This document shows positions 24,423 to 32,600 of a DNA stretch of 41,992 nt, one piece after another. The stretch lies in contig DAOPKN010000017.1 in the NCBI GenBank assembly GCA_035391225.1, positions 1 to 41,992 on the forward strand, given 5' to 3'. The translations under genes and the position numbers were made by a program. The stretch comes from DAOPKN01 sp035391225 (GTDB lineage: Bacteria; Thermotogota; Thermotogae; MWEM01). The stretch's first letter is position 1; every line of letters begins with the position of its first letter. The notes below the pieces were generated by a model. It worked only from the letters and a program-made list of their open reading frames with translations. It ran no database searches and was not told where the DNA came from.

Positions 24423-25120
24423 AGCAATGGCTGGGAATCCTTTTCCCGCTCCCTTTCCTGGTGATCCTCTTCTTGGGGTGGATGAACCCCTTTTCCCAGC
24501 CGGATCCCATGGCCGCACCGGATTACGTCAGTGCCTTGCAACGCGAAAACGGCTCTCTGAACCCCGTGAGCGCCATATACTTGGATTACCGCTTCTACGA
24601 CACGCTGTTCGAGATCTGCGTGTTTTTTACCGCCTCTTTCGGTGTTTCGCTCGTGCTATCGCGTTTCTCCACCGAGCAAGCAAACGATCAAGAAGAAAAC
24701 CCCGAAGAATTCAGCCCGGTTGCGCCCTTGTTCTTTTTCGGAGCAACCCAGGTTTTTTCCCTTTTCTTGGTGCTAACCGGTCACCTTTCCCCAGGAGGGG
24801 GATTCGTTGCCGGAGTAGTCGGCGGAACCGGGGTGTTGATCCTTTCCGGGAACAAACCGTTTCACGTGCTGGAAACGGAGCTACACCGGCTGAAACTCCA
24901 TTGGATTGAACAGTGCGTGATGCTGGCCATTCCGATCCTGGGGATTGTTTCCTTTTTTTCCAAAGGTGTGGTGCTGGGCAACCTTTTCCCCACGGGGAAC
25001 CCGGGAGACCTTTTCTCGGGGGGGAATGCCCTGTTGCTCAACGCTCTCATTGGATTCAAGGTATTCACCGGGACTTGGACCATCTTCTTCCATTTCGTGC
25101 GCCATCGGGGGATGATCTAG
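24419..25120 (+). CDS. Fused MbhE/MbhF-type (MnhB) Mrp antiporter-like membrane protein
   Basis: 233 residues with six or more hydrophobic segments. The first part, with NPVSAIYLDYRFYDTLFEI at about 48-66, is the MbhE (extreme C-terminus of MrpA) motif 'DYRGYDTLGE'. The second part, with GHLSPGGGFVAGVVGG and later NLFPTGNPGDLFSGGNALLL, is MnhB/MbhF. So two subunits of Mrp-type Na+/H+ antiporters or membrane-bound hydrogenases are fused. The ion-translocating MrpA/MrpD subunits and MrpC, E, F, G are not here. ATG 24419 overlaps the stop of the MbhD fusion (ATGA). The partner proteins may be encoded elsewhere or the pair may have another role. Confidence 0.9.
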   Translation: MKQWLGILFPLPFLVILFLGWMNPFSQPDPMAAPDYVSALQRENGSLNPVSAIYLDYRFYDTLFEICVFFTASFGVSLVLSRFSTEQANDQEENPEEFSPVAPLFFFGATQVFSLFLVLTGHLSPGGGFVAGVVGGTGVLILSGNKPFHVLETELHRLKLHWIEQCVMLAIPILGIVSFFSKGVVLGNLFPTGNPGDLFSGGNALLLNALIGFKVFTGTWTIFFHFVRHRGMI

Positions 25121-26944
25121 TTGCCGTGCACGCGAACGGGGTTACTCACCGTGGCATTTCTTCTTCTTTTTGCGCCCCTATTTGCCCTTCCCCAACCCGC
25201 GGTACTCAACACCGAAGAGCTCCTTCTCCGAACCGACCTACCCCGCGAGGTGGAAATTGGTGCGTTTTGGGTGAATTGGGCGGGGACATTGCATTCGGTG
25301 CAAACGTTGTGGAGCGATCAGCCACGGGTGCAGCTTGGCATCGAGGGTTCCCCAGAGCTTGTCGAAGCGCTCCGGGAAACCCTCCTCTGGCTTGGATTCG
25401 TGCTTTCCACGGAGAAAGATGCCCCTCTCCTACAGGGAGAAGTGCGCGTACTGGACAAGAAGTGGGTACTGCTTTCCCTGGAGTTCGAGGGAAAGCACTG
25501 GGATAACCGCACTGCCCTTTTCCCCCTGGCCACTTTTTCCCAGGAGCTTCGACAAGCCTTGACCACTTTCTTGGGTTCTTTCCAACAACCGGTTCCCCGT
25601 CTGGTTTTGTTTTCACCTGGTTCGCTTTCTTTTTCCGGGGGTTTCGTTCTACAGCGCACACCGGAATGGGGGTTGCTTCTCTCGGAGAATGGCACTCTCC
25701 AGCTTCTTTCCGACGATCGCTCACAGGATCTGTCCTTGCCCTTCCAACCCGTGGTGGGTCTGGTACGCGCCGCGAACACCTTTTCCTTTCGCGTTCCCGC
25801 TTTTTCGGATCTCCACGAGGTCATACTGGACGGCGAAAAACACCAACTCCCCCTTTCGTTGCAACTTCCCGGTGGTGTGCATATCTTGGAATTCCAGGGA
25901 CAAAGCTACCCGTTCTACTTGGACCGCGACATGGAATGGGCTTCTTTTTCCGCACCCACCCCACAAGCTGTGGAGATCCGCTCCACCCTTCCCTTTTTCC
26001 CGGAAGCAACGCTTTGCATTCTGCAAAATTCCGCACCCATCCAACAGCTCGCCATGCGCCAATCCGTGAACCTTTCGCTGCTTCCGGGAGAATACAACCT
26101 CCAGCTGCAGCACCCATCGTTCTTGCGCTTGGAGGAAAAATTCGAGGTGGTTTCCGGGGCCAACCCACCGATCCAAGTCCACCCCGAAGGGATTCCCGGA
26201 AAGAAATACCGCTCTTTCTCCTTCTCCCCGGAATACCGTTCCTTCCTTTTGGGAAATGGCGCTCTTGCCCTGCGCTCGAAGGATGGAAAGACCCAGCTGT
26301 TGTACATCACTGGTCTGTCCGAACCTCCAATGCCCCTGGATCTGGAGGCCGATTTCCTGACCGAAAGGGTAATAGCCTCTCGCCTGGCCTGCTACGCACT
26401 TGATGGAACACTTTTTTTCCAAGGGCAAGTTCCCATCGTGGATGTGCAGGAATGCGGGGAGTGGGTTCTGGTTTTCCTTTCCGACGGAACGTTGCATGCC
26501 TTTCGCGGGAGTCCTCCCCGTCTTTCCTGGACGCGCTTTGTCGGTTTTTTACCCGTGGATTGCCAATCGGTTGGATCCCACCTGGGATGCTTGGATCTGT
26601 ACAACCGTTTCTTCTTCTTGGACTTTTCGCTCGGTTTCCGAGAACTCTTTTCCACACGGCTTTCCTCGGATGTGCGTGGCATCCGGGAGGTAAAGGAACA
26701 GCAAGGCAAGTGGGCCATTTCCTTCTTGGGCAGCGACATCGAATTGGTGTACTCCGAGGCTTTTCGAAACTGGGTACGTCAACCCTTTTCCGGGCAAATC
26801 CCCCTTGCCTCTTCGAATCAAGAGGGTTTTGTTTTGCGCAACGGGGAATTCCTCGCTTTCCACGAGAAACCCCTTGCTGCTTCCCGAAACGAAAACTGGC
26901 TCGCAATCATGTATAATGGTACGGTTGAAGTGTTCTTTCCCTAA
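25121..26944 (+). CDS. Secreted protein, PEGA-like and beta-propeller regions
   Basis: 607 residues starting with TTG directly after the previous TAG. The first 22 residues are a signal peptide (basic start, then VAFLLLFAPLFA). Residues 25-150 form a mixed domain, 190-390 contains short beta modules resembling PEGA repeats ('LQLPGGVHILEFQGQSYPFY', 'SLLPGEYNLQLQHPSFLRL'), and 395-607 looks like propeller blades ('RVIASRLACYALDGTLFF', 'EWVLVFLSDGTLHAF'). No catalytic motif. A GTG at 25151 in frame is an alternative start but would cut the signal peptide. It parallels the secreted propeller at 9455-11290 in style, not in sequence. Confidence 0.82.
   Translation: MPCTRTGLLTVAFLLLFAPLFALPQPAVLNTEELLLRTDLPREVEIGAFWVNWAGTLHSVQTLWSDQPRVQLGIEGSPELVEALRETLLWLGFVLSTEKDAPLLQGEVRVLDKKWVLLSLEFEGKHWDNRTALFPLATFSQELRQALTTFLGSFQQPVPRLVLFSPGSLSFSGGFVLQRTPEWGLLLSENGTLQLLSDDRSQDLSLPFQPVVGLVRAANTFSFRVPAFSDLHEVILDGEKHQLPLSLQLPGGVHILEFQGQSYPFYLDRDMEWASFSAPTPQAVEIRSTLPFFPEATLCILQNSAPIQQLAMRQSVNLSLLPGEYNLQLQHPSFLRLEEKFEVVSGANPPIQVHPEGIPGKKYRSFSFSPEYRSFLLGNGALALRSKDGKTQLLYITGLSEPPMPLDLEADFLTERVIASRLACYALDGTLFFQGQVPIVDVQECGEWVLVFLSDGTLHAFRGSPPRLSWTRFVGFLPVDCQSVGSHLGCLDLYNRFFFLDFSLGFRELFSTRLSSDVRGIREVKEQQGKWAISFLGSDIELVYSEAFRNWVRQPFSGQIPLASSNQEGFVLRNGEFLAFHEKPLAASRNENWLAIMYNGTVEVFFP
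26912..26917 (+). promoter_or_regulatory. Possible -10 for comFB
   Basis: TATAAT occurs 58 bases before the comFB start, inside the last codons of the preceding gene. The preceding bases are ATG with no TGn spacing, and no -35 is evident, so it is only a candidate for separate expression of comFB and the diguanylate cyclase. Confidence 0.3.
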
Positions 26945-26975
26945 GAACCCAAATTTCAATACGAGGAGGCAAATC

Positions 26976-27311
26976 GTGGGGGAGAAATTGTTGTTGGAGA
27001 ATTTCATGGAAGTCGTGGTTGACGAAATTATCGAGGACCTGATGAAAGTACCTTCCCTGGATGTTTGCCGGTGCGACCGGTGTTTCCTTGATATCAAAGC
27101 CCTTGCGCTGAACCACCTCCCTGCCAAGTACGTTGTGTCCGAGAAGGGAAACATCTACACCAAGTTGGATTCTTTCCGGAACCAGGTGCGCGTGGACGTA
27201 TTAAAATCCGTGATTGAGGCGATTGAAGTCGTGCAAAAGCACCCATCGCATCCCAAGGGCCAGCCCATTTTCTTCCGGGAGGACTTTTCTTGGGAAGAGG
27301 GAGATGAATAG
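26976..27311 (+). CDS. ComFB-family protein
   Basis: 111 residues, a full-length late-competence ComFB domain: LLLENFMEVVVDEIIEDLMK at the start, then VCRCDRCFLDIKALALNHLP with Cys31, Cys33 and Cys36 (the family zinc cysteines), then KYVVSEKGNIYTKL. The frame is open further upstream; the GTG at 26976 is chosen because GAGGAGG lies at 26963-26969. A cyanobacterial ComFB-domain protein, CdgR, is reported as a c-di-GMP receptor, and here the gene overlaps a GGDEF diguanylate cyclase by 8 bases, which strongly suggests a signal-and-receptor pair. No competence machinery is seen nearby. Confidence 0.93.
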   Translation: MGEKLLLENFMEVVVDEIIEDLMKVPSLDVCRCDRCFLDIKALALNHLPAKYVVSEKGNIYTKLDSFRNQVRVDVLKSVIEAIEVVQKHPSHPKGQPIFFREDFSWEEGDE

Positions 27312-29067
27312 CACGAAGAGACGGAAACTACCCCGGGCATTTTCCACCCTCTTTTTTCAGCGTTCCCTGCTTTACATCGCCATTCTACTGCCTGCGGCGC
27401 TCTTTTTCGTTTCGATGTTCCTGCCCTTCTTGTTCCAAACGGTTCTCTTCCAACCCATCGTGGATTCCACCCTAACGGCCCTTCAGGGCTACTTGGATCA
27501 ATGGGGAAGAACGATCAAGGCGTACGACTTTTCCTTGCAGCCACAGGTTCAAGACATTGCGCAGGCCTTTTTCGCTCTGTTGGAAGAAGACCCGCAGCTT
27601 TCCGACGAGCAAATTTCGGCATTCCTGGAAAGAAGGAGCTCACTGGAGCAGGGCAGTTCCTCCAAAAAAATCCATTGGTCCATGCTCACGGAATCGGGGA
27701 TCGTGTACCGCTCGAGTTCCCCTGCGTCCTTGGGTACTGATCTCAAGAAAATCAACCCCGCCATGTGGTTCGAAAAACTGGAACCGTTGCTTTCGGGTGA
27801 AACCTGGTTGGAATCGCTTTCGTTTGAAGTGGATGCACGTTTCCCCATGATTTTTGGGTATGGCAAACTCCCGGATGGCACTTTTTTCCAATTGGGGTTC
27901 CCAATGGATCCGGTTTTGGTGGAGGACCTGTGGAGGAATCTCCAGAGCTTCCGGGATTCTGTCAGTTTCGTGCAGTCGATCGACGCGTATGGAAGCTCTT
28001 TTCTTCCCTTGGCAAACGCCCCCGCTTTGGCGGAGAACGACCGTAGCCAGTTCTTGGAGGCAGAAACCCGTTTCTCCTCCCTGCTTGTCCCCAACGGAAG
28101 GTACCGCTACACCGTGTTCCAAAATTGGTCTCTACCCGAAGAGCAAATGCGAGGGGTCTTTTCCGCGCTGCGGTTGCGGTTGAAATTGGATTTCAGTAAG
28201 TTTCGCTCTTTCCAAACACTGGTGGTTTGGCTGGTGTACATCTTCCTCGTGGGCATCGTTTTTCTCCTGCTTGTTTCGGAAATCCAATCGGTGAAGCGAT
28301 TCTTCCGCCCATTAAGCAGTATCCTGAACCGCATGAAGGGACTGGCGAAAGACCCAAAGGCCTTTTCCTCACAGCCCCCCGTCTCCAGCAGTATCCGGGA
28401 ATGGGACGAGCTAAGCCAAACCTTTGAAAGCGTGGGTGCAACCCTTTCCGAACTGATCTTGCAGCAAGAAATCACCAACGAAATCCTTTCGCGGAACGTA
28501 CGGAAGCGCTTGGAGACCGAAAACCAGTTGCAGTTGCTTGCTCGGGAGGACGAACTCACCGGGTTGATGAACCGGCGCTTCTTCTTGGAAACGCTCCGCC
28601 AAATGACTTCCCCGCAAAACCCCTCCCCGCAATTCTTTTCGCTTGCCTTTTTGGACATGGACAACTTGAAAGGGATAAACGATTCTTTTGGGCACGTGGC
28701 GGGGGACGAGATCCTGCGCTGGGTGGGCAAAGTGATTCGCCACAACATCCGGCAGGAGGACGTGGCGGCACGCTTGGGTGGTGACGAGTTTGGCCTCCTT
28801 TTCCCCGGCAGCAAACCCTTGCAAGCGCAAAATGTGTTAGCCCGGATCTTGGAACAACTGACCCACAAGGAAGAGCTTTTTGCGTTCCTTTCGGAGGAAC
28901 CGGGATCTGCTTCCCGTTTCCGCGACCTGCGAATTTCTTTCAGCTACGGGATCTCCTTTTTCCAACCCGGTGACAAGACCGATTTTCAACAAATCCTCCA
29001 CTCCGCGGATAGCGCCATGTACGAGCAGAAACGCACCAAGAAACGCCTTTCCCGCAACGGAGACTAA
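27304..29067 (+). CDS. Membrane-bound diguanylate cyclase (sensor-HAMP-GGDEF)
   Basis: 587 residues. Helix 1 at about 20-50, a 250-residue extracellular sensor region (Cache-like by position and length; no ligand residues assigned), helix 2 at about 303-325, a HAMP-like linker, a coiled coil (about 375-410) and GGDEF domain 412-587. The catalytic motif GGDEF is intact at 492-496, with DMDNLKGIND upstream. RQED at 483-486 precedes GGDEF by five residues, a proper RxxD inhibitory site, so it should be an active, feedback-controlled c-di-GMP synthase. ATG 27304 overlaps the comFB end; the in-frame upstream extension lacks a ribosome site. Nothing downstream on this strand. Confidence 0.94.
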   Translation: MNSTKRRKLPRAFSTLFFQRSLLYIAILLPAALFFVSMFLPFLFQTVLFQPIVDSTLTALQGYLDQWGRTIKAYDFSLQPQVQDIAQAFFALLEEDPQLSDEQISAFLERRSSLEQGSSSKKIHWSMLTESGIVYRSSSPASLGTDLKKINPAMWFEKLEPLLSGETWLESLSFEVDARFPMIFGYGKLPDGTFFQLGFPMDPVLVEDLWRNLQSFRDSVSFVQSIDAYGSSFLPLANAPALAENDRSQFLEAETRFSSLLVPNGRYRYTVFQNWSLPEEQMRGVFSALRLRLKLDFSKFRSFQTLVVWLVYIFLVGIVFLLLVSEIQSVKRFFRPLSSILNRMKGLAKDPKAFSSQPPVSSSIREWDELSQTFESVGATLSELILQQEITNEILSRNVRKRLETENQLQLLAREDELTGLMNRRFFLETLRQMTSPQNPSPQFFSLAFLDMDNLKGINDSFGHVAGDEILRWVGKVIRHNIRQEDVAARLGGDEFGLLFPGSKPLQAQNVLARILEQLTHKEELFAFLSEEPGSASRFRDLRISFSYGISFFQPGDKTDFQQILHSADSAMYEQKRTKKRLSRNGD

Positions 29068-29216
29068 CCCGACTTCCCGAAATCCTTTCCTGCCCCAAAA
29101 AAAGCGACAACCCAAGACGAAGTGTTTTGGGACCGCCGCACCCCAGTACGGCTCTTTTCCCACAAGTATCCTTACCCCCTGGCGAACTCCGCCGCCAGTA
29201 ACAGCTCTTGCGGGGC

Positions 29217-29252
29217 AAAAAAAAACCCAACCATGAAAGATACATGGTTGGG
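29217..29252 (-). terminator. Terminator of the rpmE-tRNA-Ser transcript
   Basis: On the minus strand a perfect 10-bp stem CCCAACCATG/CATGGTTGGG with a 7-base loop is followed by nine T. It lies 8 bases after the tRNA-Ser gene. The remaining gap to the GGDEF stop (29068-29216) contains short weak hairpins near 29114-29139 but nothing I can call. Confidence 0.9.
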
Positions 29253-29260
29253 TGTGAACC

Positions 29261-29347
29261 TGGCGGAGACGGTGGGATTCGAACCCACATGGAGTTTCCT
29301 CCACCGATTTTCAAGACCGGCTCCTTAGCCAGTTCGGACACGTCTCC
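29261..29347 (-). tRNA. tRNA-Ser (anticodon TGA)
   Basis: 87 bases including an encoded CCA. The acceptor stem pairs GGAGACG with CGTCTCC, the anticodon loop is CTTGAAA (anticodon TGA), the variable arm is long (TGGAGGAAACTCCA) as in class II tRNAs, and the T arm reads GGGTTCGAATCCC. It begins 15 bases after the rpmE stop and no separate promoter is visible, so it appears to be processed from an rpmE transcript. Confidence 0.97.
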
Positions 29348-29362
29348 TGCTCAGTGATCGAG

Positions 29363-29572
29363 TCAGTACTTGTCCCCGTATTTCTTGCGGAACTTGTCGA
29401 TTCGCCCTTCGGTATCGATGATCATCGAATCGCCCCGTCCCTGGTAGAAGGGGTGGCAAGCACTGCACACGTCCAATTTCATTTCTTTCCCGGTGGACCA
29501 AACTTTATATTCTGCGCCGCATGCACAGCGGGCAGTTACCAGGTGCATCTCGGGATGGATTTCCTTCTTCAT
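29363..29572 (-). CDS. rpmE: Ribosomal protein L31 (zinc-containing type)
   Basis: 69 residues, full length. Cys16, Cys18, Cys36 and Cys39 (CAC...VCSAC) form the zinc site of the C+ form, and HPFYQGRGD is the family signature. GAGGTG lies 6 bases before the ATG. It has its own consensus promoter and is followed closely by tRNA-Ser. Confidence 0.97.
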   Translation of the reverse strand: MKKEIHPEMHLVTARCACGAEYKVWSTGKEMKLDVCSACHPFYQGRGDSMIIDTEGRIDKFRKKYGDKY

Positions 29573-29603
29573 GAAAACACCTCAATTCGAAAATTTTCGG
29601 CCA

Positions 29604-29632
29604 ATTATAGCATAGCTCATTACAGGTTTCAA
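29604..29632 (-). promoter_or_regulatory. Promoter of rpmE
   Basis: On the minus strand TTGAAA and TATAAT are separated by exactly 17 bases, and the -10 also has TGC before it (extended -10). It is the best promoter in the window and lies between the rpoC stop (29650) and rpmE. Confidence 0.85.
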
Positions 29633-29649
29633 TGCGAAAAGCCAGTGGC

Positions 29650-32600
29650 TCAGGAACCGGTCTTTCGCTTCGACTCTTCTCCCATGATTGCTTCCTCGTA
29701 GTCGATGGCAGAATACCATTCCATTCCCGTTCCTGCTGGAACAAGTTGCCCGATGATGACGTTCTCCTTCAGCCCGCGGAGTTCGTCCACGTTCCCCTTC
29801 AGGGCGCTTTCCGTGAGCACTTGGGCTGTTTGCTGGAACGAGGCGGCACTCAACCACCCGATGCGTTCCAAGGAAGCCTTGGTAATGCGCAGCAGTTTCC
29901 GACGGTATTTCACAGGGTCCTTGGTGTTGATCTGGATACCCTTGGATTCCCCATCGTCAGAAACATCCAGCGTCTTGACACCGCGCGAAACCAGGGTTTT
30001 GAGGAGTTCTTCGGAAATGGTTTCGCCTTCGGCACCCAGTTCCACCAGTTCCCCCTCTTCCCGCACCAGAACATGCCGGCTCAGTTCCTTTCCCAGCACC
30101 TTTTTGCGGTTATCGTTTACCCTGGCGTTGTTCTTCATCAATTGCTCGTTGGTCTTCTTCACGATTTGGATGGAAACCAGGTCTCCCACGAGGAAATCGG
30201 TGTCCCCCGGGTCCACCACTTCCACTTTGCCCAGCATTTGGCGGATAATGATTTCAATGTGCTTGTTGTGAATATCCACTCCCTGCTCGGAGTACACGCG
30301 CTTGATTTCGCGAAGTAGGTACTTGAACGTGGTATCTACGTCCAACTCTTGCATGAGCTCGCGTGGCTTGATCGCACCGGTGGAAAGAGCGTCTCCCGGC
30401 AACACCTTGTCTCCCTTTGCCACCCTTGCCTTCAGGGATGAGGGAAGCTCAAACTCGTGGATGTTCTCCTCGTAATCCTCGATGTAGATCTTGAACTTGC
30501 GGGGATCCTCCGAGTTGGTATCCTTCACGAAACCACGCACGTTGGAAAAAACAGCGGGGTTTTCTTTCAGCTTCTTGCGTGCCTCGAACAATTCTTCTGC
30601 CCGGGGTAACCCCTGCGTGATATCTGCTGCAGAAGCGATCCCTCCTGTGTGGAACGTACGCATGGTCAACTGCGTACCGGGTTCCCCAATGGACTGTGCC
30701 GCCACGATTCCCACCGCTTCCCCAATGTTCACGATGTGGTGGTTGGAAAGATCCATTCCATAGCACTTGGCGCACACTCCCTCTCCCGACTCACAGGTAA
30801 ACACGCTTCGAATGACGATCGTGGGGCGAACTTCGATTTCGCTGATATCCTCTTCGGCCAACAAACGAGCGGTGGCAGGATCGATCTTTTCTTCCTTCAC
30901 CACCAGTACGCGTTTGCCATCGGAAGAGCGCACACGTTCCCGGGAATAATTCCCTACCACGGGAAACTCGGTCACTTCGACGGATTGGATTCCGGCAGCT
31001 TTGCAATCTTGAATCAGGTGCCAATTCACGGGGGTTTCCGCTTGGAACAGTAACTGTCCCGTGTTGGCAAACAGGTGTTCCTTGAGCTCCACGTAACCAT
31101 GATGTTCCTTGCGGGTACTTTCGTACTCGTCGATACTGATCCGGTATTCCTTGCGCACCGCCACCGTTTGGGAGTAGTTGGCAAGGAAACGCGCATCGTC
31201 GTCGTTGATCATCACGTCGCGCTCGTACACGCGCCCGGGGAATTCCGGGTTTTCCAGGATCTCTCCCGTCCGAGGATCGTATACCGGTTGGGATAACACC
31301 CGCCCAAAGATATTGCGTTCGAGACTTTCAATTTCCACTTCCTCGTCGCGGAGGGCGGTGGCTTCGATACCCCGGTGGGTTCCGCAATCGGATTCGTTCA
31401 CCACAACGCTTTGCGCGACGTCCACCAACCTGCGGGTGAGGTACCCTGCGTTCGACGTCCGCAACGCGGTATCGGCGGCTCCTTTTCGACCACCATGGGT
31501 GGAAATGAAGAATTCCAAAACGGTCAACCCTTCGCGGAAGTTCGAACGGATGGGCAACTCGATGATATCCCCCGCGGGGCCAGCCATGAGCCCGCGCATC
31601 CCGGCGAGCTGCTTCAACTGGTCTTCGTTTCCCCGCGCTCCAGAGGACACCATCATCTGCACGGGATTGAACGGTTCCCGTGCAATGAAGCGCACCGTTT
31701 CCCGCTGGATCTCACTGGTAGCACGGTCCCAAACGCGAATGATCTCCCGGTACCTTTCGAGCGAGGTGAGGAATCCATTTTGGAAGTACGTTTCGATTTC
31801 GCGGACCTTCTCGTCCGCTCGCTGGATGATCTTTTGCTTCTCCGGGGAGATTTCCACATCTTTCACGGAAATGGTGAGCCCGGAAACGGTGGCATAGTGG
31901 AATCCCAGGTCCTTGATATCATCCAACAAGTCAGCCGTGCGATCGATCCCGTATTTTTTGAACACCTCGTACACGAGGTTCTTGATCTGTTTCTTGCCAA
32001 AAGCCTTCCCGTAGTCCTGGAAATCCTCGGGAAGCATCTCGTTGAAGATCGCCCGTCCAGGGGTGGTCTTTTGGAACCAGGTAACTTCGTTCCCCTGCTC
32101 ATCCAGCTTGTGCCGGAGCAACAGGATGGGTGTGTGCAGGTTGAACGAGTTCCGGTTATGGTGCATCCAGGCGTATTCCAGTGCCAGCAGAACTTCCGCA
32201 AAGGACGTGAACCGATGCGGGATCTCAGCATCCTCCATCTGGTCATACTCCTTGCCCACCATCGTGAGGTAGTACACCCCGAAGATGATATCCTTGGCGG
32301 GCATGGAAAGCGGTTGTCCATTGGCCGGGGAGATGATGTTGTACCGGGAGAGCATGAGGAACTTGGCTTCTGCTTGTGCCTTGGAAGAAAGAGGCACGTG
32401 CACCGCCATTTGGTCCCCGTCGAAGTCGGCGTTGAACGGGGGGCAAACCAAGGGGTGCAAGCGGATGGCATTCCCTTCCACCAACCGGGGCATGAACGCC
32501 TGGATGGAAATGCGGTGCAACGTGGGGGCGCGGTTGAGCATCACCGGGTGCTCCTTGATCACGTCTTCGAGCACTTCCCAGGCTTGGGGCATTTCTTTTT

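Noticed and set aside
29068..29216. Small RNA in the gap after the GGDEF gene
   Set aside because: Weak hairpins only; no match to SRP RNA, 6S, tmRNA or RNase P signatures that I can see.
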